DNA from: Limnochordaceae bacterium
Lineage (GTDB): Bacteria; Bacillota; Limnochordia; Limnochordales; Geochordaceae
Reading direction: 5' to 3'
Length of the DNA stretch: 64,000 bases
NCBI GenBank assembly: GCA_014896295.1
Contig: JADBKR010000008.1
Coordinates: forward strand, 1 to 64,000
Part shown: positions 1 through 8,744 of the stretch, piece after piece
Layout of the letters: every line of letters starts with the position of its first letter
Position numbering within the stretch: position 1 is the stretch's first letter
The notes under the pieces: model-generated
The model's input: only the letters and a program-made list of their open reading frames with translations
Told to the model about the DNA's origin: nothing
The model's database searches: none
Program-made: the position numbers and the translations under genes

Positions 1-616
1 GCCGGGCGATGACCAGGTGGTTCTCCAGAAACCAGTTGCCCGTGCGGGCAGCCTCGAGCTTTTCGTTGGTCAGGATTTCGAAGGAAAGCTGAAAACGCTG
101 GTACAGCTCGTCCTGCCACTGCTCCACCAGGTTCCCCGGGCAGACCACAAGACACCGCTGTAGATCGCCGCGCGCTATCAGCTCTCGGATGAGGAGGCCC
201 CCCATGATGGTCTTGCCGGCGCCCGAGTCGTCGGCGAGCAGGAATCGCAGCGGCTGGCGGCGGAGCATCGATTCGTAGACGGCGGTGATCTGGTGCGGGA
301 GCGGCTCGACCAGGGAGGTGTGGACGGCGAGCACCGGATCGAAGAGATGGGCCAGGCGAATGCGGTATGCCTCCGACACCAAGCGGAAAAGCGCCCCGTC
401 GCCGTCGAAGCTCCAGGGCCGGCCTTGCTCCACGATCTCCAGCCGGGGCTCGTCGTGGCGGTAGAGAAGCACGTTGCCGACCCGACCCGCCGAGTCCTTG
501 TAGGTAAGCTCCAGCGCCTCGGAGCCGTACCACTGGACGTTCACAACGGTAACCGGTCCGTCGGGCAAGACGCCTCGCACAGCCGCATGCGGTTGGAGAT
601 CCTCGAGCCGGATCAT
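1..616 (-). CDS. SNF2-type helicase, N-terminal part (cut by window edge)
   Basis: The frame is open from an ATG at 616 down to the left edge, giving about 205 residues. A Walker A motif GAGKT follows ADDS near residue 125, and downstream come VVCPGNLVEQWQDEL and an ILTNEKLEAARTGNWF segment. These are typical of large SNF2/DEAD helicase-related proteins that often sit in bacterial defence islands. The first 120 residues precede the ATPase core. A G-rich ribosome binding site (GGGGGGAGACC) lies just before the ATG. The protein would use ATP to move on nucleic acid; its substrate is unknown. Defence function is inference: the partner genes lie outside the window. It is the only intact-looking gene in the decayed stretch next to tRNA-Val. 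Confidence 0.8.
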   Translation of the reverse strand, partial: MIRLEDLQPHAAVRGVLPDGPVTVVNVQWYGSEALELTYKDSAGRVGNVLLYRHDEPRLEIVEQGRPWSFDGDGALFRLVSEAYRIRLAHLFDPVLAVHTSLVEPLPHQITAVYESMLRRQPLRFLLADDSGAGKTIMGGLLIRELIARGDLQRCLVVCPGNLVEQWQDELYQRFQLSFEILTNEKLEAARTGNWFLENHLVIAR

Positions 617-2111
617 GGTCTCCCCCCGTCGGCGTCCTTCACGGGCTGGGTAATCGACAGCTCATAAGGGACTTTAGTGTACCGGCCACCGCGCACGCCA
701 CAGAGGCCAGGGACCTCGTCTGGTTTCAGGTGGGCAAAGCGAACGCCATGTCAGGGTGGCTCTGATCGGCCCAGCCAGCAAGACCGCCAACGCCCTGGCT
801 CATGGTTTGGCCTGTTCGGGGCCCACCGGCAAGAACCGGAAGGCGCCCCTGCTGCACCTTGGGAGACGTGGTGCCGTCGCCTCGCGGGGCCAAGCGGAGC
901 ATGGCTGACGGGGTGTTGTCCCTGTCCCCCCTGCTTGTGTGCCTGCTCCATGACCTGGTTCACCTTGCCACGAAATGTGTTCGGTTTTGTTGCGGGCTCC
1001 CCTCCCATGGGCTCTCCTTCACGATGCCTCCTCCCGAGGCCACGAACGTGCCGCTGCCACCATGACGGTGCGGTGTACAGGAAGCGGCACCGGCTCGCAG
1101 TAGTTGCAGCGCCAACGGTAGCGGAGGATTGTCGCAAGTACCGCACCATCTGGATGGCGAACCAACCCGGCTCCCGGATGAACGGATGCGTCAAGTGAGC
1201 CACCGCCAAGTCCCTGGCCGGGCCACCGAAGCGCTAGGCTTACTGAGCGTATGGAAGAAGCAGCACGGGCTGAGGCTGGCAAGGCGGGCCGTCGGGAGAC
1301 CTGGCGGCCGCTCCTCCGTCGGCCTTCTGGGGGAGGCGGCATCCACGAGCCGTTCGAGCATGGCAAAGACCGCCTCGGCCAATTCGATCTCGGCCTGCTC
1401 CTGGGCGCCATCCAACGCCCCGTGAAGGCCCCATATCCCTTCCACGGCGCTGGCGGCCCCGAGGGGTCGGCTGCCGAACAAGGAGTCGACGTCGTGAATC
1501 TGCCAGGGGGCCTACCCGTCCCCCCACCTCCCTGAACTTGAGACGGCCGTGAATTAGGGGCTGTGCTCCCGGCTCAGGAAGTTGGGGGAGGCGACTCCGC
1601 CCCAGCCCCCACTCGGCACCCAGCACCACGCCCCCGCCTGCCCAAATGCAGTCCGCCCCGGCCGAAGGGGCCACGTCTGTGACGACGGCCACAGGTTTAC
1701 CGGGTTTTTCCCAAGAACCGGGGACGTGTAGATCTGGACGGCCGTGTCGTCTTGCAGGAAGCTGAGCTGGCCGGGATGGGCCATCCCCCATCCACGACCC
1801 TGGGACGTCAGGGACCCCAGCCGCTCGCGAAGCGGGAGTCGCCATCCTTGCGATGGCAACGGAACTTCCTGTCAGCGAGGAAGAAGACCCATGCCCCGGG
1901 CCCTGCCCCGAAGTGCGCCCCGGCAAATCTCACAGACCACCTTTCTCCAGAGACCCGTCGCACGATCCCTTAGGCCGCGGGGAGTGGGTGCCTTCCGGCT
2001 CCACGTGTGCCCCCAGACTCCGGTAAGGCCGCAGAAAGCTCCGCCACATGGATCGCAGCCCCCTGTGGGACAGCAAACCGCGGCTCTCGGGTCAGAACAG
2101 CCCCACACCCC
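617..2111. other. About 1.5 kb with no gene that can be supported
   Basis: Many overlapping frames are open on both strands, but none keeps a credible protein for long, and the frames interrupt one another. On the minus strand, pieces around 1200-1480 and 1550-1860 look more protein-like than the rest, but I could not assign them to a family. The simplest reading is one or more decayed genes in the tRNA-linked island. I see no repeats, RNA genes or clear promoters here. Confidence 0.4.
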
Positions 2112-2668
2112 TCAGGTGTCCACCCCGAGCAAGGCATACAAGCCGGCCCGGGCGCGTGTCCACCAGTCCCAGTCTTCGATATCGAGCAGGTCGAGGGCGC
2201 GAAGGTAGACGGATACGGCTTCATCGGTACGTCCCAGCTGGACCAGCGCTTCTGCCCACAGCACCATGGCGTGATTTCGCTGGCGGCGCAGGTCGTTGAC
2301 CAGGTCTCGTAGCGCACGAGGGTGTTAATACGGGGATAAGGAAAGGCCTTGCGATCGTCGTAGGAGGCCGAATAGAAGGGATCGAGCCCCTGCGCGATCA
2401 TGTTCGATAACCAGTTAGCCGAGCGGGCCTACCGATCGAGCGCCTCCACCGCCTCATCGTACTGGCCCTCGTCAAAGAGTTGCAGCGCTTCGGTGGACGC
2501 CTTTCGCACCGATACGAGGGTGGGGATTCTCAGTTCGGCCACCTGCCTGGCGTACGACGATACGTCCATGGGGTTCTGGTCGCTGGCCGCTCCAGCACCA
2601 CCGGTCATGACCACGACCGTGAGGATTGCCCACCACGCGGCTGCCGAAAGATGTCGTCCGCGAGCCAT
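2112..2668 (-). pseudogene. Broken secreted TPR-like protein
   Basis: A strong ribosome binding site (GGAAGGAGGG) precedes an ATG at 2668. The product begins with a signal peptide (positive MARGRH, then a hydrophobic run ending near GAGAAS) and continues into a TPR-like helix (ALQLFDEGQYDEAVEALDR). An in-frame TAG near 2426 interrupts it, the same frame then continues (ARSANWLSNMIAQGLDPF), and a frameshift near 2320 moves the coding to another frame with a second TPR-like helix (AEALVQLGRTDEAVSVYLRA), ending at TGA 2112-2114. One nonsense codon plus one frameshift argue for real decay. The intact form would be an exported tetratricopeptide-repeat protein of about 184 residues, of unknown role. 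Confidence 0.6.
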
Positions 2669-3045
2669 CCGGTTCCCTCCTTCCAAGATGACCCAGAACA
2701 AAGCCCTGGCCTATCCGCTTCCCGGTCGCCGTTCCCCTCTTTCGCCGGACTTCGGGTCTTAGGCTCGGGCACCCCTGTCGCAGCTACGGCACCACTCCGA
2801 CTTTCGGGAAAACGTGTCCGGATAGGGCCGGTTGCCGCTAACAGCATCGCTTTCCGCTGAGCACCGCATGCTGTGTGGCATCCATGCCGATGGCGGTTTA
2901 CAGGAAAGCGTGACACCTCCACTAACGACCCGGCCACTACCCTGGGCCGTCAGGTTTGACACGGGATCGGGGCCGCCATCATCTTGGTACCGGGCGAAAC
3001 AGCGCATCTTGTCACCCGAAAGGAGAGGAGTCCACGCGCGGCCCG
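2669..3045. other. Intergenic stretch, nothing recognised
   Basis: This stretch lies between the divergent broken TPR gene and the small NUMOD3-like gene. The open frames are short and overlap one another. I see no convincing hairpin, repeat or promoter apart from the likely ribosome binding sites at both ends. Confidence 0.4.
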
Positions 3046-3270
3046 GTGCCGAAGAGTGTACGTGAGAAGATCTCGCAGGCCAAACCAGGTAAACCACTGT
3101 CAGCAGAAACCCGCCGCAAGATCAGCGAAGCCCGCCGCGCTTACCTGGCCCGCCAGCAAAGCAAGCCGCCGGTCGAAAGCCCGGAGCCTGCGCTGCCCGA
3201 CGTGGAGAAGGCCCTGCGGGAGCTGGCGGATCTCTGGAAGACGGCGGGGGCTCGTCTGGCAGGAGGATGA
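3046..3270 (+). CDS. Small basic protein with a NUMOD3-like motif
   Basis: A GTG start at 3046 gives about 74 residues; AGGAGAGGAG lies about 15 bases upstream, which is a long spacing. The first half (KSVREKISQAKPGKPLSAET followed by RRKISEARRAYL) resembles the NUMOD3 repeat found in the DNA-binding part of GIY-YIG and HNH homing endonucleases, but no nuclease domain is present. The second half is an acidic helix (DVEKALRELADLWKTAGARL). It ends seven bases before the next gene, whose ribosome binding site lies inside it, so the two are probably translated together. Function unknown; DNA binding is a guess from the motif. Confidence 0.45.
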   Translation: MPKSVREKISQAKPGKPLSAETRRKISEARRAYLARQQSKPPVESPEPALPDVEKALRELADLWKTAGARLAGG

Positions 3271-3276
3271 GCCTGC

Positions 3277-4232
3277 GTGGCCGGTCGCCTGCGCAAGCTC
3301 CAGGAAGCCCAGGGTTACCTGGATGAGCGATGGCAACAGGCCATCTTGGTGGACGCCGACAACGTGGCCCGTTACATTTACGAGGAGCTGCCCCAGGACC
3401 GCTTCTTCCCGGAAGACTTCCCGGCGTGCGTGCCACCCTGGGAGATCTCGCGGGTGGAGTGGAGTGCGCCTCGCCGATCCCTTCAGCCCGATGGCCAGGC
3501 CATCGAGCTGCCCGACATGGGCGTTCGAAAGTACGGGACCTTTGCCATGTGAACCGACCTTGAGGGGCTGCAGGCGACCCGGGATGGGTATCTGGCCCTG
3601 CGGGCCGAGCTGGGAGTGGAGCCGGTTGACGATCTGCCAGAGGAGACGGCGCGGTGGCTTTTATACATCGCCCCCTACCCGGAGTGGGACGACGGCGCCA
3701 TCCCGCCAGCGGGGGCGATCCTTCACTTCCTGAACGGAGCCGGCGACCTGATCCGCTGGCCGCCTCTGGTTCGCCTGATAGGGATCGATGTGCGGGCGTT
3801 ACCGGTCGATCCGAGCAGACTGGCCAGCGCGCTGCTGGCGGCTTGTTATCCGGTACTGCTCACCGTTTCCTTTGCCAACTGCAAGAATGTCGTGATCCGG
3901 AAAGCCCCCGAGGCCCCTCGTCGAACATCTGGCAAGCGCCCAAAGGATCGGCGGATGCTCTTCACGTTCCGGGTACTGGAAATTCGTCCCGTGCGAGAAC
4001 TGCCCGAGCGCCAGGGGCGGGTGCGGACGGTGGGCATCCGGCGGGCCTTGCACATCGTGCGGGGACACTTCCGGGACTACCGCCAGGGGCCTGGGCTTTT
4101 TGGGAAGCACAACGGGTTTACTGGTTTGACCAGCATGTGCGGGGAGCCCGAGAGGTGGGTGCCGTCGGGGGCGTCGTCGGGGGTGTGGCCCCGGAAGGTC
4201 TCCCGCTCTGGAAGCCGAACCGTCCAGCCTGA
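3277..4232 (+). pseudogene. Broken gene of unknown function
   Basis: A GTG at 3277 follows an AGGAGG. The frame reads well (AGRLRKLQEAQGYLDERWQQ...) until an in-frame TGA at 3550-3552, then continues in the same frame through WLLYIAPYPEWDDGAI and RRALHIVRGHFRDYR up to about 4110. A frameshift there moves the last part (VYWFDQHVRGAREVGAV) to another frame that ends at 4232. The conserved RGHFRDY...GLFGKH...YW.DQHVRG tail belongs to a family I remember from mobile-element and plasmid proteins, but I cannot assign a function. The stop codon and the frameshift together indicate an inactive gene, as for its neighbour at 2112-2668. Confidence 0.55.
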
Positions 4233-4287
4233 TCCAAGTGATTGGCTCTAGTTTGGCTCTAATGCGGGCCGAACGATGGGTGGAGCC

Positions 4288-4331
4288 AAAAAACAGCCCG
4301 CCTGCAAACCTTGTACTGGCGGGCTTCTTTG
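4288..4331. terminator. Bidirectional intrinsic terminator
   Basis: A perfect 7-bp stem, GCCCGCC (4296-4302) with GGCGGGC (4318-4324), has TTCTTT on the plus side and, read on the minus strand, TGTTTTTT. The minus-strand U-tract is the better one and lies just after the tRNA-Val 3' end, so its main job is probably ending the tRNA transcript. It would also stop plus-strand transcription from the broken genes. Confidence 0.75.
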
Positions 4332-4332
4332 A

Positions 4333-4409
4333 TGGTGGGCAGGAAGGGACTCGAACCCCTGACCTCTACGATGTGAGCGTAGCGCTCTAACCGGCTGAGC
4401 TACCTGCCC
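4333..4409 (-). tRNA. tRNA-Val (anticodon CAC)
   Basis: On the minus strand the acceptor stem GGGCAGG pairs with CCTGCCC, followed by discriminator A and an encoded CCA. The D-arm (GCTC...GAGC), the anticodon stem CTACG/CGTAG with loop CTCACAT, and the T-loop TTCGAGT are all present. Anticodon CAC reads the valine codon GTG. The 3' end faces the decayed island at 1-4.3 kb, the usual orientation for integration at tRNA 3' ends. Confidence 0.95.
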
Positions 4410-4474
4410 ACGCTCTTGCGGTGCACCGGCGCTCGGGGCTTGGGCCCGCCGGCTCCGCCGGCCCGGCGTCTCCT

Positions 4475-4503
4475 ACTCTACCGGGCGCCGGGCCGAGTGT
4501 CAA
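4475..4503 (-). promoter_or_regulatory. Promoter of tRNA-Val
   Basis: On the minus strand a perfect -35 TTGACA (4498-4503) is followed by a 17-bp spacer and TAGAGT (4475-4480) as -10. Transcription would start near 4468, about 60 bases before the mature tRNA. Confidence 0.65.
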
Positions 4504-4584
4504 GGCAGATAGCCTCGCAGGCCGTATCGGGTGGTTACCGGAGCGACCCCCGGCCTGCTCGGGGGCTCCGGCCGGGCCGGCGGC

Positions 4585-4731
4585 TTACCGCAGCGAGCCC
4601 AGCAGCAGCTGGATGAGACCCTTGCGCAGCACCGGCGACGACGGGGCCGTCTTCTTGTTGAGGTCTGCACCGCACTTCTTGCAGTACAGGCTCCCCGCGT
4701 AGTTCTGCGTGCCGCAGTCCTTGCAAACCAT
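4585..4731 (-). CDS. 48-residue zinc-ribbon protein
   Basis: The frame runs from ATG 4731 to TAA 4585-4587, with a good ribosome binding site (AGGAGAGGGG) upstream. The N-terminus holds two CxxC knuckles (CKDC at residues 3-6 and CKKC at 17-20) separated by ten residues, the layout of the zinc-ribbon domains found in many small Bacillota proteins. The tail is basic and then hydrophobic (LIQLLLGSL), too short for a sure membrane span. It probably binds one Zn ion; its partner and role are unknown. A promoter-like pair lies upstream. Its 5' leader is only about 75 bases. Confidence 0.7.
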   Translation of the reverse strand: MVCKDCGTQNYAGSLYCKKCGADLNKKTAPSSPVLRKGLIQLLLGSLR

Positions 4732-4801
4732 CTTTGCGCTCCCCTCTCCTGTGGGCGGGGCGGTTTATGTCCCGCCTGTGTCGTTTTCGTCCCGCCTGCT
4801 T

Positions 4802-4831
4802 TATATAGACACCCGGCCCGCGAACTGTAAA
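4802..4831 (-). promoter_or_regulatory. Promoter of the zinc-ribbon gene
   Basis: On the minus strand TTTACA (4826-4831) and TATATA (4802-4807) are separated by 18 bp. This is one of the few AT-rich patches in the area and lies 70 bases upstream of the zinc-ribbon start. Confidence 0.55.
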
Positions 4832-4988
4832 GAGCGGATCCGTAAAGGAAATGTAAACACTGCGGCCCAACCGTCAACCGGACGTCCTGGCGAGTCATCG
4901 AGTGCCGGCAGGCGACAGAGGCCCGGCTACCCCTGCCTGCGGGCCGTTCGCGAGGCTCCAGCTCGGGGGTCGGGAAGCCGCTACGCCC

Positions 4989-5096
4989 TCAGCGGCCCGT
5001 CACGATGCCCAGGTTGCGGAGGACCCAAAGCACCAGGTAGGCCCCGACCAGCACGGCCAGCCTCCACAACCCGTCACGCAGCGTGGACGACCGCAA
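4989..5096 (-). CDS. Possible 35-residue membrane protein
   Basis: The frame runs from a TTG at 5096 to TGA at 4989-4991. The product has a basic N-terminus (LRSSTLRDGLWR) and one hydrophobic span (LAVLVGAYLVLWVLRNLGIV), a plausible single-pass membrane protein. The ribosome binding site is weak (GCGGGGGATGA) and the start is uncertain. It is divergent from the leucine dehydrogenase gene and shares an intergenic region with the palindrome at 5120. No family recognised. Confidence 0.25.
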   Translation of the reverse strand: MRSSTLRDGLWRLAVLVGAYLVLWVLRNLGIVTGR

Positions 5097-5414
5097 GCCG
5101 GATCATCCCCCGCAGGTCCTGTGAATCCGTTCACAGCGTGCCTCGGCTGCGTTAACGCCCCGTGAACGTTGAGTTACAGGTCTGTTGAACCCGCGGACGA
5201 GCTGCCCTTTCTTTCCCGGAGCCGAAGTGCTACAGGAACCGGTATGCCCATCTCGAATGAGTGTCGTGGGCGGCCGATGCATACAACGTACACGGCCGTA
5301 CACAGCGGCTCCCGGCGCGGAGGCGAGAGCCGAGGGTGGGACGCGGCCTGCGCCGTCCCGCCGGCCGCTGGGGACGTCCAAGGATGGCCGCAAGGCGCGG
5401 CCGGGAAAGGCGTG
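5097..5414. other. Intergenic region upstream of leucine dehydrogenase
   Basis: It holds the CRP/FNR-type palindrome at 5120-5135 and otherwise nothing I can name. The frame of the dehydrogenase stays open upstream, but that stretch looks non-coding and does not match the family, so I placed the start at 5415. Confidence 0.4.
5120..5135. promoter_or_regulatory. CRP/FNR-type palindrome
   Basis: TGTGAATCCGTTCACA is a perfect inverted repeat and fits the CRP-family consensus TGTGA-N6-TCACA exactly. It lies about 280 bp before the leucine dehydrogenase start and just upstream of the possible small membrane protein on the other strand. A CRP/FNR-family regulator is the natural candidate; none is encoded in this window. 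Confidence 0.5.
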
Positions 5415-6494
5415 ATGCGCAGCATGACGGTCTTCGAGTCGATAGCCCGTCTGGGGCCCCACGAGCAGGTCGTCTTCGCCCATGACCCACCCCGCCGCTT
5501 GCGGATGATCATCGCCGTCCACGACACCACCCTGGGCCCGGCCCTGGGAGGCTGCCGCATGTGGCCGTACCGCACCGAGGAGGAGGCGCTGGAGGACGTG
5601 CTCCGCCTCTCCCGGGCCATGACGTACAAAAACTCTATCCACGGGCTCCGCCTGGGCGGGGGCAAATCGGTCATCATCGGCGACCCCCGTACCGACAAGA
5701 CCTCGGACCTCTTCGAGGCGGCCGGCGAGGCGGTCGAGCGGCTCCAGGGTCGCTACATCACGGCAGAGGACGTCGGCACCAACGCCCAGGACATGGTCAT
5801 GATGAGAAATGCAACCGCTTACGTAGCAGGCCTCCCGCAGACGAGCGGCGACCCGTCCCCGTTCACCGCGCTCGGGGTCTTCCGAGGCATCCAGGCTTGC
5901 GCCCAGGCGCTTTGGGGCTCTTCCGACCTCGATGGGCGCCGGGTCGCCATCCAGGGGGTCGGCAGCGTCGGTTTCCATCTGGCCCGTCACCTCGTGCAGG
6001 CCGGCGCCCGGGTGACCGTGACCGACATCCGCCCGGAGAAGATCCTGAGGGCCGTCGAGCAGCTCGGCGTCGACTCCGTCGAGCCTGACGCCATCTTCGA
6101 CGTGCCGTGCGACGTCTTCTCGCCGTGCGCGCTCGGCGGGGCCATCAACGACGACACCATCCCCCGCATCAAGGCGCCGATCATCGCCGGCGCCGCCAAC
6201 AACCAGCTCGCCGAACCCCGTCACGGCGACATCCTCCAGCAGCGCGGGGTCATCTACGCCCCGGACTACGTCATCAACGGCGGCGGGGTCATCAACGTCG
6301 CCGAGGAACTGACCCCCGAGGGGTACAGTGCCGAACGCGCCAGGGCCAAGGTAGAACGCATCTTCGACCGGGTGCTCGAGGTGATCGAGCTCTCCCGGCG
6401 CCGCAATATCCCGACCTACCGCGCCGCCGACGAGATCGCCTGGCAGCGGGTGCAAGACGCCCGGGCGGCTCTCAAGGCCCACTCCCGGCGCTAG
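5415..6494 (+). CDS. Leucine dehydrogenase (Leu/Phe/Val dehydrogenase family)
   Basis: This enzyme deaminates branched-chain amino acids with NAD to 2-oxo acids and ammonia. The 359 residues match the usual length of about 360. Residues 40-48 (LGPALGGCR) and the catalytic-lysine motif GLRLGGGKSV (Lys84) form the substrate domain, with Lys72 in AMTYKNS as the second active-site lysine. The Rossmann motif is IQGVGSVGFHLA. ITAEDVGTN and INGGGVINVAEE are family signatures. The ATG at 5415 is preceded by GGGAAAGG; ATG 5424 is an alternative. In spore formers the enzyme feeds branched-chain acyl-CoA primers for iso and anteiso fatty acids. The gene stands alone. Confidence 0.92.
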   Translation: MRSMTVFESIARLGPHEQVVFAHDPPRRLRMIIAVHDTTLGPALGGCRMWPYRTEEEALEDVLRLSRAMTYKNSIHGLRLGGGKSVIIGDPRTDKTSDLFEAAGEAVERLQGRYITAEDVGTNAQDMVMMRNATAYVAGLPQTSGDPSPFTALGVFRGIQACAQALWGSSDLDGRRVAIQGVGSVGFHLARHLVQAGARVTVTDIRPEKILRAVEQLGVDSVEPDAIFDVPCDVFSPCALGGAINDDTIPRIKAPIIAGAANNQLAEPRHGDILQQRGVIYAPDYVINGGGVINVAEELTPEGYSAERARAKVERIFDRVLEVIELSRRRNIPTYRAADEIAWQRVQDARAALKAHSRR

Positions 6495-6534
6495 GCCGGC
6501 CGGGCCCCGTCGTTCTCACGTAAGATGCGGTCCA

Positions 6535-6565
6535 GCCGGAGCCGGGGGCAGCCCCCGGCTCCGGC
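6535..6565 (+). terminator. Strong hairpin after leucine dehydrogenase
   Basis: A perfect 14-bp stem (6535-6548 with 6552-6565) closes a 3-base CAG loop. No T-tract follows, so it is a likely but unproven terminator; such bare GC hairpins are common in very GC-rich genomes. Confidence 0.5.
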
Positions 6566-6724
6566 GCGCAGGCACCCGATGCCCGTACCGCCCTTGCCCG
6601 CGTGGAGGCGGTCGGGCCTGGCTCACACCCCGGCCCCGGGTCCTGCGTAGCATGGGTCTGCGGCCGGCAAGTGCGCTCGAGAAGCCATCCGGCCGACACC
6701 CCACGCTTCGAGGACGGGACGGCC

Positions 6725-8598
6725 ATGTGCGGGATTGCCGGCTGGGTCGACTGGCGACGAGACCTGACCCACGAGATGCCCACGGTGGAGGTGATGGGCA
6801 GCACGCTGGCGTGCCGGGGGCCCGACGAACGAGGCAACTGGATCTCCGCGCATGCCGCGTTCAGCCACCGGCGGCTGGCGGTCGTCGACCCGGCGGGCGG
6901 GCACCAGCCCATGGTCCGTTCCCGGGGCCGTATCGCTTCGTGCTGGTGTACAACGGAGAGCTGTACAACACCGAGGAGCTCCGCCACGAACTGTTCGCAC
7001 GGGGCCACCGGTTCGAGGGCCGCTCCGACACCGAGGTGTTGCTGCTCGCCTACGTGGAGTGGGGCCCCCGGTGCGTGGAACGCTTCAACGGCATCTTCGC
7101 GTTCGCCATCTGGGACGAGGAGAAGCAGTGGCTCTTCGCCGCCCGGGATCGCCTCGGAGTCAAGCCCTTCTTCTACGCCGAGCGCGACGGCGGGCTGCTG
7201 TTCGGCTCGGAGTTGAAGGCGCTGCTGGCACACCCCCTCGTGCCGCCGGAAGTGGACGCCGAAGGACTCGCCGAAGTGTTCGTGATGGGGCCGGCGCGCA
7301 CGCCCGGGCACGGCGTGTTCCGGGGAGTGCGAGAGCTCGAGCCCGGATGGCTGGATGATCTTCGAGCGGGATCCGTCCGCCGGGACGCCCCCGAGAGGCC
7401 GCATCCGGATGTCCCGGTACTGGTCGCTCGAAAGCCGGCCGCACGAGGACGACCTCGCTACGACCGCCGAGCGGGTGCGCTCCCTCGTCGAGGACAGCGT
7501 CTCCCGGCAGCTCGTCGCCGACGTCCCCGTATGCACCCTGCTCTCCGGAGGCATCGACTCCAGCGCGGTGACCGCGTTTGCCCAGGCCGAGTTTCGCCGC
7601 AGGGGCATGCCCCCCATTCGCACCTACTCCATCGATTACCGGGGCAACGAGCAGCACTTCCGGCCGAGCGAGTTCCAGCCTCACTCGGACGGGCCGTGGG
7701 TGCACAGAGTTTCCGAGTTCCTGGGGACCGACCACCGTCGCGTGGTCATCGACACGCCGGAGCTGGCCGAGGCGCTGCGATGGGCGGTGCGCGCCCGGGA
7801 CCTCCCCGGATGGCCGACGTCGACTCGTCGCTGCTCTTGTTCAGCCGGGCCATCAAGCAGGAGAGCACCGTGGCGCTGTCAGGCGAGTGCGCGGACGAGG
7901 TGTTCGGCGGGTATCCGTGGTTCTGGCGGGAAGAGGACCTGAGGGCGGACACGTTCCCCTGGGCGAGATGGCTGGCCGGCCGGGTGCGGCTGTTTTCCCG
8001 GGACCTGGTCGCCACCGTGCAGCCGGAGCAGTACATGCGCCGCCGCTACCAGGAGGCCCTGGACGAGGTGCCGCGGCTCGAGGGCGAGAGCCCCGAGGAG
8101 GCGCGCCTGCGGGAGATCGGGTACTTGAGCCTGACCAGGTTCATGCCGACGCTGCTCGACCGCAAGGACCGCATGAGCATGGCGGTGGGCCTGGAGGTGC
8201 GGGTGCCGTACTGCGACCATCGCCTCGTCGAGTACGTCTGGAACATCCCGTGGCGCATGAAGATGCACGAGGGCCGGGAGAAAGGCATCCTGCGGCTGGC
8301 GCTCAAGGGCGTGCTGCCGGACGACGTGGTGGCACGCCGCAAGAGCCCTTACCCCAAGACCTACGACCCGGCCTACCTGGAGGCCGTGCGCGACTGGGTG
8401 CTGGGAATCCTGGACGACCCGTCGTCGCCGCTGCGGCCGTTCGTCGACCGGGAGCTCGTGCGGCGCTTCGCCGTCGAGGAAGCCGGATCGGTGCACCTGC
8501 CGTGGTTCGGCCAACTGATGAGCGGGCCGCAGCTGCTCGCCTACCTGGCGCAGGTCGACACGTGGCTTCGCGACTATCACGTCCGCGTGCGCGCCTGA
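6725..8598 (+). CDS. asnB: Asparagine synthetase, glutamine-hydrolysing (three frameshifts)
   Basis: AsnB makes asparagine from aspartate, ATP and glutamine. The ATG at 6725 opens with MCGIAGW, so Cys2 is the glutaminase nucleophile; RGPDERG and YNGELYN follow. The synthetase domain has the PP-loop LSGGIDSS and, near the end, ALSGECADEVFGGYP and LDRKDRMSMAVGLEVRVP. Together the pieces make about 623 codons, the family length. The reading frame changes three times, near 6925, 7350 and 7805, each at or near a short G/C run, while protein similarity continues across each change. Sequencing indels explain this better than decay, because no stop or other lesion is seen. This family also includes AsnB-like enzymes that modify peptidoglycan or peptides. 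Confidence 0.85.
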
Positions 8599-8744
8599 CG
8601 CGGCCCCCGTGAGTCGACTCGCCCGCGGTGCAGGGCGCGGCAGGTGGGTCCTCCCGTGCCTCGAATTGCTCGCGGCGTACCCCATTGCCCCCATGGCGCC
8701 GGAGGGCGGCGGGAGGGCCGGGGTCCTGGGAGGCGTGGCCGGGA

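Noticed and set aside
5103-6482. Minus-strand frame of 459 codons opposite leucine dehydrogenase
   Set aside because: The plus strand encodes a complete dehydrogenase with all active-site motifs.
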